Notes: generated by a model from the letters alone, not told the origin. Positions 1-9,398 are shown, counted from the first letter of the stretch. The stretch: 64,000 bases of DNA from Streptomyces sp. DHE7-1 (GCA_016432725.1 JACJDG010000003.1:1364001-1428000); one strand, 5' to 3'. Made by a program: numbers and translations.

Positions 1-272
1 GCGCCGATGAACAGCACCATGACGGAGACGCCGATCCAGCCGAACACGAGAACGCGGGGGCCGCCCGCGTTCATACCGAATCCGAAGGACGAGAAAATAC
101 CCGAGAGGATATTGATGATGGTGAAGGAGATCGCGAAATTGTCGAACGCCTTGAAACGTCGGGTGAGTTTCCGCGGATAACCCATCGCGTGCAGGGTCGC
201 GTCGTCGTCGAGCACGACCGCGTCCTCTCCCCCGCGGGCTTTCGCCCGTGGAGCCGATATCCGTTCCGACAC
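1..272 (-). CDS. Amino-acid permease, APC superfamily (N-terminal part)
   Basis: Only the first 90 codons lie in the window; the gene runs off the left edge. The start is a GTG preceded by a GAGAAAGG ribosome-binding site. The product has a hydrophilic N-terminus of about 30 residues, then MGYPRKLTRRF and a first membrane segment with AISFTIINILSG and a second glycine-rich segment. This N-terminus is typical of the amino-acid permease/GABA permease branch of the APC superfamily, integral membrane proton symporters for amino acids or amines. It lies 41 bases downstream of the helical-repeat gene on the same strand and may be cotranscribed with it. The substrate cannot be told from this fragment. 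Confidence 0.8.
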   Translation of the reverse strand, partial: MSERISAPRAKARGGEDAVVLDDDATLHAMGYPRKLTRRFKAFDNFAISFTIINILSGIFSSFGFGMNAGGPRVLVFGWIGVSVMVLFIG

Positions 273-313
273 AGATCGACCTTTCTCTTGGTGGGGGGCG
301 GAGCAGGTACGGG

Positions 314-1270
314 TCAGGCGGGTCCCGGGACGGGCAGGCCGCAGCCGCGCCGGGCCCGGGAGAGCTGTTCGGCGGGCTCGCCGAAGGCACTCCAGGGCAT
401 GCGTGAGGCGTACGGGCCCATCGCCGTGAAGACCGCCCGGGCCTCGAACCCGCACTGGGCCATGACCAGCGCGTGCGCGAGGTAGGCCAGGTCGAGCACC
501 GGGGTGAAGCGGTAGCCGGCCACCGCGGGCAGCCAGTTGTGGTAGACCGCGAGCGCGGTGGAGCGCCACTGGGGCTGCTCCCAGACCCGGTCGGCGAGCA
601 GTTGGGTGGGGTTGTAGCTCTCGACCAGGGCGACCAGCGGCAGCAGCCGGAGGGCGGAGTCGGCGGGCGCGCGCTGGCTGAGGAAGGCGGCCACGTCCCA
701 GGCCGCGTTGACCGAGCCGCCGTAGCGGGTGAAGAAGCAGGACAGGAAGCGGTGGTGGCCCTCGCGGTTCCACGGGTCCAGGGACAGGACGTGCGCGAAC
801 AGCCGCCAGGGGCCCGGCGGGGCGGTGAGCAGCCCCTGCGGAGCGGGATCGCGCAGCCGGTGCAGCCGGGCCATGGTGAGCTTGGCGACCCACGGGGTGG
901 GGTCGTCGGGGGCCAGCGCGGCGGCCCGGTCGCAGGCGGTGAGCGCTATCCGCTCCAGCGCCTCGGCCCGGTCGTCGCGTGCGTCGGCGGCCCGCATCGC
1001 GCGCTGCACGGCCACCCGGGCCCACAGCAGCGCCGCCTCGGGCGTCGGTTCCTCGGCCAGCCAGCGCTCGACGAGGTCGGTGCCGGCCGCCTCGGAGGCC
1101 AGCACGAGCGAGCGGTGGGCACGCAGGGCGAAGTCGGAACGCGTCTCGGCGAGGGCTTCGCCGGCGCTTCGATAACGGCCGGCGCGCACATCGACGCATA
1201 CGCGCGCCAGGACACGGTCGTCGGCCGCCGGATGCCACACGTACTGCCCCTCGAATAACTCCGCGGCCAT
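314..1270 (-). CDS. Conserved hypothetical helical-repeat protein
   Basis: A 318-residue soluble protein with no signal peptide or membrane segment. The ATG start has a good AGGAG site. The sequence is almost wholly alanine- and leucine-rich helices, with TPR-like elements such as ACDRAAALAPDDPTPWVAKL near residue 135 and a tryptophan/proline-rich middle (PPGPWRLFAHVLSLDPWN). I do not recognise a catalytic motif. It resembles streptomycete conserved hypothetical proteins and could be a protein-interaction scaffold. It lies upstream of the permease on the same strand and is divergent from the P-loop kinase. The 212-base divergent spacer (1271-1482) shows no obvious operator. Confidence 0.75.
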   Translation of the reverse strand: MAAELFEGQYVWHPAADDRVLARVCVDVRAGRYRSAGEALAETRSDFALRAHRSLVLASEAAGTDLVERWLAEEPTPEAALLWARVAVQRAMRAADARDDRAEALERIALTACDRAAALAPDDPTPWVAKLTMARLHRLRDPAPQGLLTAPPGPWRLFAHVLSLDPWNREGHHRFLSCFFTRYGGSVNAAWDVAAFLSQRAPADSALRLLPLVALVESYNPTQLLADRVWEQPQWRSTALAVYHNWLPAVAGYRFTPVLDLAYLAHALVMAQCGFEARAVFTAMGPYASRMPWSAFGEPAEQLSRARRGCGLPVPGPA

Positions 1271-1482
1271 GTTCTCCTGTCCGTCCCCGTAACGACGCGC
1301 CGCACTCGCGCAGGAGGCACCTTACTCAGCGGTCGGCACGCCTGGAACGCCGAATTTCACATATCGGTCAACGGATTCGGATGCTTTAATCCGTCCGATT
1401 GACCGGCTCTCGGCCAGTGGTTCAAGAAGTGACGTTTTCTGGCCGCTCCGGACCCCTGCGGCAAGCCACTGCCAGGGGCGCT

Positions 1483-2166
1483 ATGGGCCCCTACTACACT
1501 GTTTCCGGAAAACACCCCACACCTCACCACACCTCGGGAATCGCCATTCACGACCTCGCCGCCCGGCTGCGCGCGCTGCCCCCCTCGCTGGGGCCGGTCC
1601 GCCTGATCGCCGTCGACGGCCACGCGGGGTCCGGGAAGTCCACCTTCGCCGGACGGCTCGCCGCCGCGCTCGGCGGGGCGCCGGTGCTGCACCTGGACGA
1701 CATCGCCAGCCACGAGCGGCTCTTCGACTGGACCGAGCGGCTGACGGCACAGGTGATCGGCCCGCTGGCCCGGGGCGAGAGCGCGCGGTACACCCCCTAC
1801 GACTGGCACGCCCGGGCGTTCGGCCCGCCCAGGCCGCTGCCGCCGGCACCCATGGTCGTCATCGAGGGAGTCGGCGCCGGACGCCGGGCGCTGCGGCCGT
1901 ATCTGGCCCGGCTGCTGTGGATGGAACTGCCGCGCGAGGAGGCCTGGGCGCGCGGCCGGATGCGCGACGGGGAGGCGCAGCGCGAGTTCTGGTCCGGGTG
2001 GGTCGAGGCGGAGCACGCGCACTTCGCCGTCGATCCCTCGCGCCCCCATGCGGATCTCCTGGTGCGGCAGACACCGGTGGGATACGAGGTGCTGCCGGGA
2101 CCGGCGAGCGCCCCCGGACCGGACCAGAACGTCACTCACGGTGACGACCCGTCCGCGGTGCGGTGA
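1483..2166 (+). CDS. Uridine kinase-like P-loop kinase
   Basis: I chose the ATG at 1483, preceded by AGGGG, over an upstream in-frame ATG at 1399 that lacks a good site. The 227-residue product carries a Walker A loop GHAGSGKST at about residues 46-54, a substrate-binding segment VLHLDDI about 20 residues later, and VVIEGVGAGRRAL, the usual layout of uridine kinase/phosphoribulokinase-like small-molecule kinases. A YTPYDWHARAF segment fits the lid region. Many such actinobacterial proteins are annotated as hypothetical or uridine kinase; the real substrate is unknown. It is monocistronic and followed by a promoter and terminator unit. Confidence 0.75.
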   Translation: MGPYYTVSGKHPTPHHTSGIAIHDLAARLRALPPSLGPVRLIAVDGHAGSGKSTFAGRLAAALGGAPVLHLDDIASHERLFDWTERLTAQVIGPLARGESARYTPYDWHARAFGPPRPLPPAPMVVIEGVGAGRRALRPYLARLLWMELPREEAWARGRMRDGEAQREFWSGWVEAEHAHFAVDPSRPHADLLVRQTPVGYEVLPGPASAPGPDQNVTHGDDPSAVR

Positions 2167-2215
2167 GCGCACCAAGACCCTTGCGGGGGAACTTTCTTGA
2201 GTGCTCCAGGTCCGC

Positions 2216-2245
2216 TTGACCCGGGAGCCTTGCAGGTCTTACGTT
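2216..2245 (+). promoter_or_regulatory. Vegetative (HrdB-type) promoter
   Basis: TTGACC (2216-2221), an 18-base spacer, then TACGTT (2240-2245) matches the streptomycete housekeeping consensus. It would start a transcript at about 2250-2252, only about 70 bases before a strong hairpin, so it appears to drive a very short RNA. Confidence 0.55.
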
Positions 2246-2249
2246 CTGA

Positions 2250-2306
2250 ATGTGCGGCCATTCGAAGCCGCCCGCAGACGCGAAGCCCCCGGTTGTTCCC
2301 CCGTGA
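2250..2306 (+). CDS. Candidate leaderless 18-residue peptide
   Basis: An ATG sits four bases after the TACGTT -10 box, so the message would be leaderless or nearly so. It opens MCGHSKPPADAKPPVVPP and then TGA. The peptide is rich in proline, with a PP pair just before the stop. The stop codon (2304-2306) lies in the loop of the hairpin at 2281-2318, so a ribosome finishing the peptide would cover the left arm. This geometry would suit a translation-coupled attenuator for the downstream ATPase gene. An open frame of 18 codons can arise by chance, and I know no homologue. The same interval could instead be a noncoding RNA. Confidence 0.25.
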   Translation: MCGHSKPPADAKPPVVPP

Positions 2307-2318
2307 TCGGGGGCTTCG
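2281..2318 (+). terminator. Rho-independent-type hairpin ending the short transcript
   Basis: Perfect 11-bp stem (CGAAGCCCCCG / CGGGGGCTTCG) with a 16-base loop and TTCT after it. It follows the promoter at 2216-2245 by about 40 bases. It could end a small RNA or attenuate transcription toward the AAA+ gene at 2598. Confidence 0.7.
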
Positions 2319-2445
2319 TTCTGCCCGCGGACCGTTCGTCCGGCCGCCTCGCGCACCGAAACAATCACCCTCGGTCACCTTTTCGTCTGCGCCCCGTCTG
2401 CTCCCACCTCGGCGAACGGGCCGTGCGGCACCCTTCGGAACGCGG

Positions 2446-2463
2446 TCGTACCCCGGGTACGAT
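2446..2463 (+). promoter_or_regulatory. Palindrome overlapping a -10 box
   Basis: TCGTACCCCGGGTACGA is a perfect 7-bp inverted repeat with a 3-base spacer. Its right arm contains TACGAT (2458-2463), a good -10 hexamer, about 135 bases before the AAA+ gene. No clear -35 box is seen. This is the layout of an operator that blocks or activates its promoter. The rest of 2320-2597 shows nothing else I can interpret. Confidence 0.4.
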
Positions 2464-2597
2464 GCCCTCGGTGCGACCTTCGAGCGACGGCCTCGCGCAC
2501 CTGCAACTCCGGTCCGCGGCACAGCGGTTCGTCCGCGGCGGCCGTCGGGCGACTGCCCGGCGGTGAACCAACGGGGGCACGGTCTGTGGGGGACGTG

Positions 2598-4459
2598 ATG
2601 GACTTCGGCACGCAGGGCCCCGAGGCCCCGGCCGACCTCGCCTGGCTGCGAGGTGTGGACGCCTACACGATGGGCGCCTATCCCCAGGCGGAGGAGGAGT
2701 TCCGCGTCGCGGTCCGGATGGACCCGGGGATGGCGGACGCCTGGCTCGGACTGCACGCGCTGCGGGTCGACACGACCACCGCGCTGCTCCGGATGTTCCG
2801 GCACCGGGAGCGCTTCGGGGAGCAGCGCGCCCGGCACCGCCGCACCCTCAACTCCTGGTACTGGCTAGGCTGGTGGGTGCAGCCGGTGCTGGAGAGCCCG
2901 CGCGACCTGCTGCTGGCGCACGCCTCGCACTGGCTGGACGGCCGGCACGTACCCGAGCTGGACCGGGCGCTCGCCGGGCTGCCCCCGGTGGACACCGACC
3001 CGCAGGTCCGCTTCCTGCACGCCTGCCGCGCCTATCTCGTCAAGGACTGGGACCAGCTGGTGCGGCACACCGACCCGCTGCTCGACGACCCGCTGCTCGG
3101 CATCGAGGCGGGTCTCTTCGGCGGCATGGCCCGGGTCCGTCTGGAGATGTACGGCCAGGCCGAGCCGCTGCTCGCGGCGGCCCTGATGCGCTGCCGCAGC
3201 GAGCAGCCGCAGCGCAAGGAGCTGCGGTACTGGCTGGCCCGGGCGCACGAGGGCACCGGGCGCAGCGCGGCGGCGCTCCCCCTGTACCGGGCGGTGCACC
3301 GGATCGATCCGGCCTTCATGGACACCTCGGCCCGGCTGGCCGCGATCGCCGAGGGCGACGGGTACGACGATCCGGCCGATCTGGCGGCCATCACCCTGAC
3401 CGGTGCCGGGGCGGACGTCATGGACGGCCCGGACACGCTCGATCCGCTCTTCGGCACGGAGGGCCGCGATCTGCGGCTGACGGAGCCGGACCTGCCGACC
3501 GGGCCGCTGCCGTCGGTCTCCGACCCGGTGGTGCGGGTGAAGAGCGGGATGCCGTCCTCCGTCCTGTCCGCCGGGCCGACCGATCCCGTGTTACTCGAGG
3601 AGGCGCTTGCCGAGCTGGAGCGGATGGTGGGGCTCGAGCCGGTCAAGCGCCAGGTCAAGGCCTTGTCCGCGCAGTTGAACATGGCCCGGCTGCGGGCCGG
3701 GCAGGGGCTGCCGGTGCAGCCGCCCAAGCGGCACTTCGTCTTCTCCGGGCCGTCCGGGACGGGGAAGACCACGGTCGCGCGGATCCTCGGGCGCGTGTTC
3801 TACGCGCTGGGGCTGCTCGGCGGCGACCATCTGGTGGAGGCCCAGCGGGCCGATCTGGTCGGGGAGTACCTGGGGCAGACGGCCGTGAAGGCCAACGAGC
3901 TGATCGACTCCGCGATCGGCGGGGTGCTGTTCGTGGACGAGGCGTACTCGCTGTCCAACTCGGGCTACGGCAAGGGGGACGCGTACGGCGACGAGGCCCT
4001 GCAGGTGCTGCTGAAGCGGGCCGAGGACAACCGGGACCACCTGGTGGTGATCCTGGCGGGCTATCCGGAGGGCATGGACCGGCTGCTCACCGCCAACCCC
4101 GGGCTCTCCTCCCGCTTCACCTCGCGGGTCGACTTCCCCTCCTACCGGCCGCTGGAGCTCACCGAGATCGGCAAGGTGCTCGCGGCGGAGAACGGGGACC
4201 GCTGGGACGAGGAGGCGCTGGAGGAACTGCGGTCCATCGCCGGGCACGTGGTCGATCAGGGGTGGATCGACGAACTGGGCAACGGGCGGTTCCTCCGGAC
4301 GCTGTACGAGAAGAGCTGCGCCTACCGGGACCTGCGCCTGTCGGGGTATCCCGGGGTGCTGTCCCGGGGGACCTCGCGACGCTGCGGCTGCCGGATCTGA
4401 TGCAGGCGTACGGGGAAGTGCTGTCGGGGCGGGGGCCCCAGGATCCGTCCGCGCTCTAG
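2598..4459 (+). CDS. TPR-AAA+ ATPase, CbbX/SpoVK/EccA type (frameshift in sequence)
   Basis: The ATG at 2598 has a GGGGGA site; two in-frame GTG codons just upstream are alternatives. The first 280 residues are helical TPR-like repeats, followed by a disordered linker and a C-terminal AAA+ module with Walker A GPSGTGKTT near residue 384, Walker B VLFVDEAYSL near 443 and the arginine segment GLSSRFTSRVDF. TPR plus CbbX-type AAA+ is the architecture of EccA of type VII secretion, but no other ESX gene is present, so the partner is unknown. The frame breaks in a run of five G at 4366-4370; one added G restores the end ATLRLPDLMQAYGEVL up to the TAG at 4459 (about 620 residues). I treat the break as a sequencing error. 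Confidence 0.8.
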
Positions 4460-4540
4460 GCGCCGGTGACCGGTGCCGGGCGGAGGGGGCGCGCCGCCGG
4501 AACGCGGAACGCCCGTCCGGACGGGCCGCCGGAACGCGGA

Positions 4541-4572
4541 CCGCCCACCGGGCCGCGTGGCCGGGTGGGCGG
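4541..4572. terminator. Bidirectional terminator between convergent genes
   Basis: CCGCCCACC pairs with GGTGGGCGG, with a further GGCC/GGCC inner stem and a 4-base loop. It lies between the convergent ATPase and CBS-protein genes. Confidence 0.6.
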
Positions 4573-4596
4573 TGAGCCGGGGTCGGAGGCCGGTGG

Positions 4597-5681
4597 TCAG
4601 GCCATGGCCTGCTCCGGATTCCCCGTGGCCCTGGGTTCGGTGAGCTTTATGTCCGGGACTCTGCGGTGGGCCGGGTCGCGGACCTCGCCGACCAGGAGTT
4701 CCAGGGCGTCCTCCAGAGCCACCAGGCCCAGGATCCGGCCCGAGGCGTCCGCGACCTGGGCCAGGTGGGTGGCCGCCCGGCGCATGACCGTCAGGGCGTC
4801 GTCCAGCGGGAGTTCCGAGCGGAGCGTCGTCATGGGGCGCCAGACGTGCTGGGGGACGGCCCGGTCGGAGTCCTCCAGGTCCAGGACGTCCTTCACGTGG
4901 ACGTACCCCATGAAGGGCCCCTTGTCCGCCGCCGCGACCGGGAAGCGGGAGTAGCCCGTGCGAGCCGTGAGCTGGACGATCTCGCCCGGGGTGACCGACG
5001 GCGGCACCGTGATCAGGGACTCGCGCCGCAGCAGGACGTCCGTCACCGGGCGGGAGCCCAGTTCCAGCGCGTCCTCCAGCCGCTCCTGCTCCTCCGGGTT
5101 CAGCAGACCCGCCTGGCCGGAGTCCTCGAGCAGGCGGTTGAGCTGCTCGCTGGTGACGACCGCCTCGACCTCGTCCTTGGGCTCGACCCGGAAGAGCCGC
5201 AGGATGCCCTGGGCGCAGGCGCCGAGGGCCACCGTGATCGGCCGGCACACCCGGGCGAAGGCGACCAGACCCGGGCTGAGCCACAGCGCGGCCTTCTCGG
5301 GGCAGCCATCGCGAGGTTCTTCGGCACCATCTCGCCGATGACGAGGTGGAGGAAGACCACCGCGGCGAGGGCGATGACGTAGCCGAGCGGGTGGATCATG
5401 CCTTCCGGCAGGTGGATCCACTCGAAGACCGGCTCCAGCAGGTGGGCGACGGTGGGCTCGGCGACCGCGCCGAGCGTCAGCGAGCAGACGGTGATGCCGA
5501 ACTGGGCGGCGGCCATCATCTGCGGCAGCCGCTCCAGGCCGTACAGCACCTGGCGGGCCCGGGCCGTGCCCAGCGGTTCGATCTGGCTGCGGCGGACGGA
5601 GACGAGCGCGAACTCGGCGCCGACGAAGAAGCCGTTGGCGAGCACGAGCACCGCGGCGAAGACCAGTTGGAGGACGCTCAT
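4597..5681 (-). CDS. DUF21/CBS-domain membrane protein, first of a pair (frameshift in sequence)
   Basis: The product starts MSVLQLVFAAVLVLANGFF and has a DUF21 membrane region with VAEPTVAHLL and IGEMVPKNLA (the conserved GEMVPK motif of the CNNM/CorC-HlyC family), then a CBS pair ending in LGLVALEDALELLVGEVRD. It stops about 20 residues later and lacks the C-terminal CorC_HlyC domain that its neighbour has. Family members are linked to magnesium or cobalt export. The frame breaks at 5299-5302 (GGGG on the plus strand); one added base joins AMAAP to EKAALWLSPGL and gives 361 residues. Its ATG overlaps the stop of the upstream paralogue (ATGA), so the two are translationally coupled. Confidence 0.85.
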
Positions 5682-7009
5682 CGGACGGCCTCCACGACGT
5701 TCATGGCCGGGGCCGTGCGGACCAGGCGGACCCGTTCGGCGCGGTAGTGGCCCACCTGGCGCACGGAGAGCCGCCAGCCCGGCAGTTCGGCCCGGTCGCC
5801 GGGGCCGGGATGCGGCCGAGCAGGTCGGCGACGAGCCCGGCGACGGTCTCGTACGGCCCCTCGGGCACGTCGAGGCCTATGCGCTTCAGGACGTCGACAC
5901 GGCAGCCGCCGTCCACGTCCCAGGCGGGCCGGCCGTCCTCCGGCGGGGCGGGGGCCAGCTCCGGCGCGTCCTTGGCGTCGTGCTCGTCACGGACCTCGCC
6001 GACGAGTTCCTCGACGATGTCCTCCAGGGTGACCACGCCGGCCGTGCCGCCGTACTCGTCCACGACGACGGCGATGGGCTGTTCGCTGCGCAGCCGGGCG
6101 AGCAGGGGCTGTACGGGCAGCGTCTCGGGCACGAGCAGCGCCCGGCGCGCGATACGGCCGACCGGGGTACGCAGCCGGTCGTTCACGGGGACCGCCAGGG
6201 CGTCCTTGAGGTGGGCCATGCCGACCACGTCGTCGATCTTCTCCCGGTAGACGGGGAAGCGGGACAGGCCGGTGGCCCGGGTCAGGTTGACCACGTCCTC
6301 GGCGGTGGCCGAGTCCTGCAGGGCGCTGACCTTGACCCGGGGGGTCATGACGTGCTGTGCGGTCAGCTCTCCCAGGGACAGGGTGCGTACGAACAGGTCG
6401 GCCGTGTCCTGTTCCAGGGCGCCGGCCTGTGCGGAGTGCCGGGCCAGGGACACCAGTTCGCCCGGGGTACGGGCGGAGGCCAGCTCGTCGGCGGGCTCGA
6501 CGCCCAGGGCGCGCACCAGCCGGTTGGCGACCGTGTTCAGCACGGAGATCACCGGGCGGAACAGCCGGGAGAAGAGGTGCTGGGGGCCCGCGACGAAGCG
6601 GGCGACCTGGAGGGGCCGCGACACCGCCCAGTTCTTGGGCACGAGTTCGCCGATCACCATCTGGATCGCGGAGGCCAGCAGCATGCCGGTGACCACGGCC
6701 ACACCGGAGACGGCCCCCGGGGGACGCCGATCGCGGTGAACGGGCCGTGCAGCAGGGCGGCCAGGGCCGGTTCGGCGAGCATGCCGACGACCAGGGAGGT
6801 GATGGTGATGCCGAGCTGGGTGCCGGAGAGCTGGAAGGAGAGCTCCTTCAGCGACTCCACCACCGTGCCGGCGCGCTTGTCGCCGTCGGCGGCGGCCTTC
6901 TCGGCGTCCGGGCGCTCGACCGTCACGAGGCCGAATTCGGCGGCCACGAAGAAGCCGTTGGCCAGGATCAGCAGGAAGGCCGCTGCGAGGAGCAGCAGGG
7001 GGTGGTCAT
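5678..7009 (-). CDS. DUF21/CBS/CorC-HlyC membrane protein, second of a pair (three frameshifts in sequence)
   Basis: Same family as the following gene but complete: a DUF21 membrane region (AAAFLLILANGFFVAAEFG, then IGELVPKNWA), a CBS pair, and the C-terminal CorC_HlyC domain beginning after VVDEYGGTAGVVTLEDIVEE. The ATG at 7009 is preceded by GGAGG. Three breaks are seen, each healed by one added base: 6998-7002 near the start, 6719-6723 after TAIGVP, and 5801-5804 near the end, restoring VRTAPAMNVVEAVR and a 444-residue protein. Three losses in one gene, all in G/C runs, argue for consensus error. Likely a divalent-cation transporter or regulator; the ion is not known. Confidence 0.85.
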
Positions 7010-7106
7010 GATGCCGCCGCCTCCATGTGGTGGGGGAGGGGGCGGCGCAGGTACTACAGGACGATCCGTCCATCGCCGGAGGGGGTCACTCCTCGGGTAG
7101 CAGGAA

Positions 7107-7163
7107 CCCCTGTGCACCGGGCGCGGCGCCACAGGGGTGGAGGCGCGACGAAAACGCCTCCAC
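7107..7163 (-). terminator. Tandem terminator hairpins after the rib-his operon
   Basis: On the minus strand a 9-bp hairpin (GTGGAGGCG / CGCCTCCAC, loop of 9) is followed at once by CCCCTGTG / CACAGGGG with a 15-base loop. Together they lie just past the PH-like gene and before the CBS pair. Confidence 0.6.
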
Positions 7164-7214
7164 CTCCAGATTAATCAAGACACGGCCCGGTGTGTCAGGG
7201 CGGACGTCACCGAT

Positions 7215-7667
7215 TCATCCCTGATCTTCGCCCGCGGGTGCCGTCGAGCGGGCCTCGGTGAGCGCCCGGAGCGTCCGCGCGTCGGCGATGGCACGCTGCC
7301 TGGCCAGGCCCGGCTGGATGCCGAGCGCGGGCAGGCTGGTGCCGTCGCTCAGGTTGAGGAACACCCAGGGATCGCCCGGACGGAGGTTCACCTGAAGGAT
7401 TTCCGCCCAGGCCAGGCGCCGTTTGCTCGCGATGTTGACCACGGTGACGCCGGCCTCGTCGGCGACCACCTTGACGCGGGCCAGTTGGGCGAGCGCCCAG
7501 AAGATGAGCGCTCCGGTGACGAAGAAGCTGGCCCGCTCACCCGGCCCCAGGTCCAGCAGCATGGCGACACCGGAGATGACCAGGAAGATCGCCACACCGG
7601 CGGTGAGCAGGATCACCCTCGTGTGGCCCGGCCGGAAGGTCACGGGGAGGGCGGGAAGCTCGGACAT
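7215..7667 (-). CDS. PH-like domain membrane protein
   Basis: A 150-residue protein with two adjacent membrane segments near residues 18-65 (VILLTAGVAIFLVISG and FFVTGALIFWALAQL), followed by a bacterial PH-like domain (VKVVADEAGVTVVNIASKRR, WAEILQVNLRPGDPWVFL). This matches the bPH_6 family, whose function is unknown. It follows hisG by 15 bases and is the last gene of the riboflavin-histidine transcript. Upstream AGAGG before the ATG serves as ribosome-binding site. Confidence 0.75.
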   Translation of the reverse strand: MSELPALPVTFRPGHTRVILLTAGVAIFLVISGVAMLLDLGPGERASFFVTGALIFWALAQLARVKVVADEAGVTVVNIASKRRLAWAEILQVNLRPGDPWVFLNLSDGTSLPALGIQPGLARQRAIADARTLRALTEARSTAPAGEDQG

Positions 7668-7682
7668 CTGTTCGCGTACCTC

Positions 7683-8531
7683 TTACAGGCGGCAGGCGTG
7701 GATGGCGGTGGTGAGGATGGCCCGCGCACCGATCTCGTAGAGGTCGTCCATGATCCGCTGCGCCTCCTTGGCGGGGACCATGGCGCGGACCGCGACCCAG
7801 CCCTCGTTGTGCAGCGGGGAGACGGTCGGCGACTCCAGGCCGGGCGTGAGCGCGACGGCCTTCTCGAGCTGCTCGACACGGCAGTCGTAGTCCATCATCA
7901 CGTACGTCCGGGCGACCAGGACGCCCTGCAGGCGGCGCAGGAACTGCTGGACCTTGGGCTCCTCGCCGTCGGCGCCGGTGCGGCGGATGACCACGGCCTC
8001 GGACTTCATGATGGGCTCGCCGAAGACCTCGAGGCCCGCGTTGCGCAGGCTGGTGCCGGTCTCCACGACGTCGGCGATGACCTCGGCGACGCCCAGCTCG
8101 ATCGCGGTCTCGACGGCGCCGTCCAGGTGGACGACGGAGGCGTCGACGCCGCTGTCGGCGAGGTGCCCGGCGACGATGCCCTCGTAGGAGGTGGCGACCG
8201 TGCGGCCCTTGAGGTCGGCGACACCCGTCGCGGTGCCGGGCTTGGCGGCGAAACGGAAGGTGGAGCGGGCGAACCCGAGCGGCAGGATCTCCTCGGCGTC
8301 GGCGCCGGAGTCGACCAGCAGGTCGCGGCCGGTGATGCCGATGTCGAGCCGGCCGGAGGAGACGTAGATCGCGATGTCGCGGGGGCGGAGGTAGAAGAAC
8401 TCGACCTCGTTCACCGGGTCGACGATCCGCAGCTCCTTGGACTCCCGGCGCTGCTGGTAGCCGGCCTCATGCAGCATGTCCGCCGCAGGGCCGGACAGGG
8501 AACCCTTGTTGGGGACGGCGATGCGCAGCAT
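7683..8531 (-). CDS. hisG: ATP phosphoribosyltransferase
   Basis: Catalyses the first step of histidine synthesis, joining ATP and PRPP to phosphoribosyl-ATP. The 282-residue protein opens LRIAVPNKGSLSGPAADML and contains DIGITGRDLL and EVIADVVETGTSLRNAGL, the PRPP-binding segment. The last 75 residues form the regulatory ACT-like domain of the long, HisZ-independent form, so feedback by histidine is expected. It lies 52 bases downstream of hisE. The two genes for the first two steps are together but away from the main his operon, as in other streptomycetes. Confidence 0.96.
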   Translation of the reverse strand: MLRIAVPNKGSLSGPAADMLHEAGYQQRRESKELRIVDPVNEVEFFYLRPRDIAIYVSSGRLDIGITGRDLLVDSGADAEEILPLGFARSTFRFAAKPGTATGVADLKGRTVATSYEGIVAGHLADSGVDASVVHLDGAVETAIELGVAEVIADVVETGTSLRNAGLEVFGEPIMKSEAVVIRRTGADGEEPKVQQFLRRLQGVLVARTYVMMDYDCRVEQLEKAVALTPGLESPTVSPLHNEGWVAVRAMVPAKEAQRIMDDLYEIGARAILTTAIHACRL

Positions 8532-8583
8532 GAGGTCGGCTTCCTTTGCGTTCAGGGAGATGGGGTTCTTGAGCCGGCGCGGC

Positions 8584-8856
8584 TCAGAGGTGGGCGTAGA
8601 CGTCGTCCAGGGAGATGCCGCGGGCGACCATCATCACCTGGACGTGGTACAGCAGCTGCGAGATCTCCTCGGCCGCCGCCTCCTTGCCCTCGTACTCGGC
8701 GGCCATCCACACCTCGGCGGCCTCCTCGACGACCTTCTTGCCGATGGCATGGACCCCCTTGCCGACCAGCTCTGCGGTGCGGGAAGTGGCGGGATCGCCC
8801 TGTGCGGCCTTGTGCTGGAGCTCGGTGAAGAGCTCCTCGAAAGTCTTCTTGGACAT
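8584..8856 (-). CDS. hisE: Phosphoribosyl-ATP pyrophosphatase
   Basis: A 90-residue all-alpha NTP pyrophosphohydrolase of the MazG fold, second step of histidine synthesis. The motif [18 protein letters not shown] followed by [14 protein letters not shown] carries the metal-binding glutamates. The ATG at 8856 gives the usual family length. It sits 34 bases after ribH and before hisG in the same direction, so it is probably cotranscribed with the riboflavin genes. Confidence 0.95.
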   Translation of the reverse strand: MSKKTFEELFTELQHKAAQGDPATSRTAELVGKGVHAIGKKVVEEAAEVWMAAEYEGKEAAAEEISQLLYHVQVMMVARGISLDDVYAHL

Positions 8857-8890
8857 GGTGATGCCCACCCTACGCGGTGCGGGCGACTCC

Positions 8891-9376
8891 TCAGTGCCAG
8901 GGTTCGGATACCGAGCGGAGCGTGGTCGCGGTGGCGACCGCCGCGGTGACGGCCTCGTGGCCCTTGTCCTCGCTGGAGCCCTCGATGCCGGCCCGGTCCA
9001 GGGCCTGTTCCTCGGTGTCGCAGGTGAGGACGCCGAAGCCGACGGGGACACCGGTCTCGACGGAGACCTGGGTGAGGCCCTGGGTGACCCCCTGGCACAC
9101 ATAGTCGAAGTGGGGGGTCCCGCCGCGGATGACGACGCCGAGGGCGACCACCGCGTCGTAGCCGCGGCCCGCGAGGACCTTGGCGGCGACCGGGAGCTCG
9201 AAGCTGCCGGGGACCCTGATCAGGGTCGGCTCGTCGATCCCCAGGTCGTGCAGGGCGCGCAGGGCGCCGTTGACCAGACCGTCCATCACCTTCTCGTGCC
9301 ACTGGGCCGCGATGACGGCGACCCTGAGGTCGCTCGCGCCCCGTACGGACAGCTCCGGTGCACCCTTGCCGCTCAC
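8891..9376 (-). CDS. ribH: 6,7-dimethyl-8-ribityllumazine synthase
   Basis: Penultimate step of riboflavin synthesis. The 161-residue protein has [53 protein letters not shown] and the catalytic-histidine region typical of RibH, which forms icosahedral or pentameric shells. The GTG start is preceded by GAGGAG. In the sequence as given, the upstream ribBA frame runs into this gene without a stop, which looks like a fusion. The natural stop of ribBA (TAA at 9399-9401) is present in the neighbouring frame, and the fusion is explained by one lost base at 9451-9453. Confidence 0.95.
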   Translation of the reverse strand: MSGKGAPELSVRGASDLRVAVIAAQWHEKVMDGLVNGALRALHDLGIDEPTLIRVPGSFELPVAAKVLAGRGYDAVVALGVVIRGGTPHFDYVCQGVTQGLTQVSVETGVPVGFGVLTCDTEEQALDRAGIEGSSEDKGHEAVTAAVATATTLRSVSEPWH

Positions 9377-9398
9377 ATCTCTCCTCAGTGCTGTTCGC

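Noticed and set aside
2598..4459. A type VII (ESX) secretion locus
   Set aside because: Only an EccA-like ATPase is present; there is no WXG100 protein, EccC, EccB or mycosin gene in the window.
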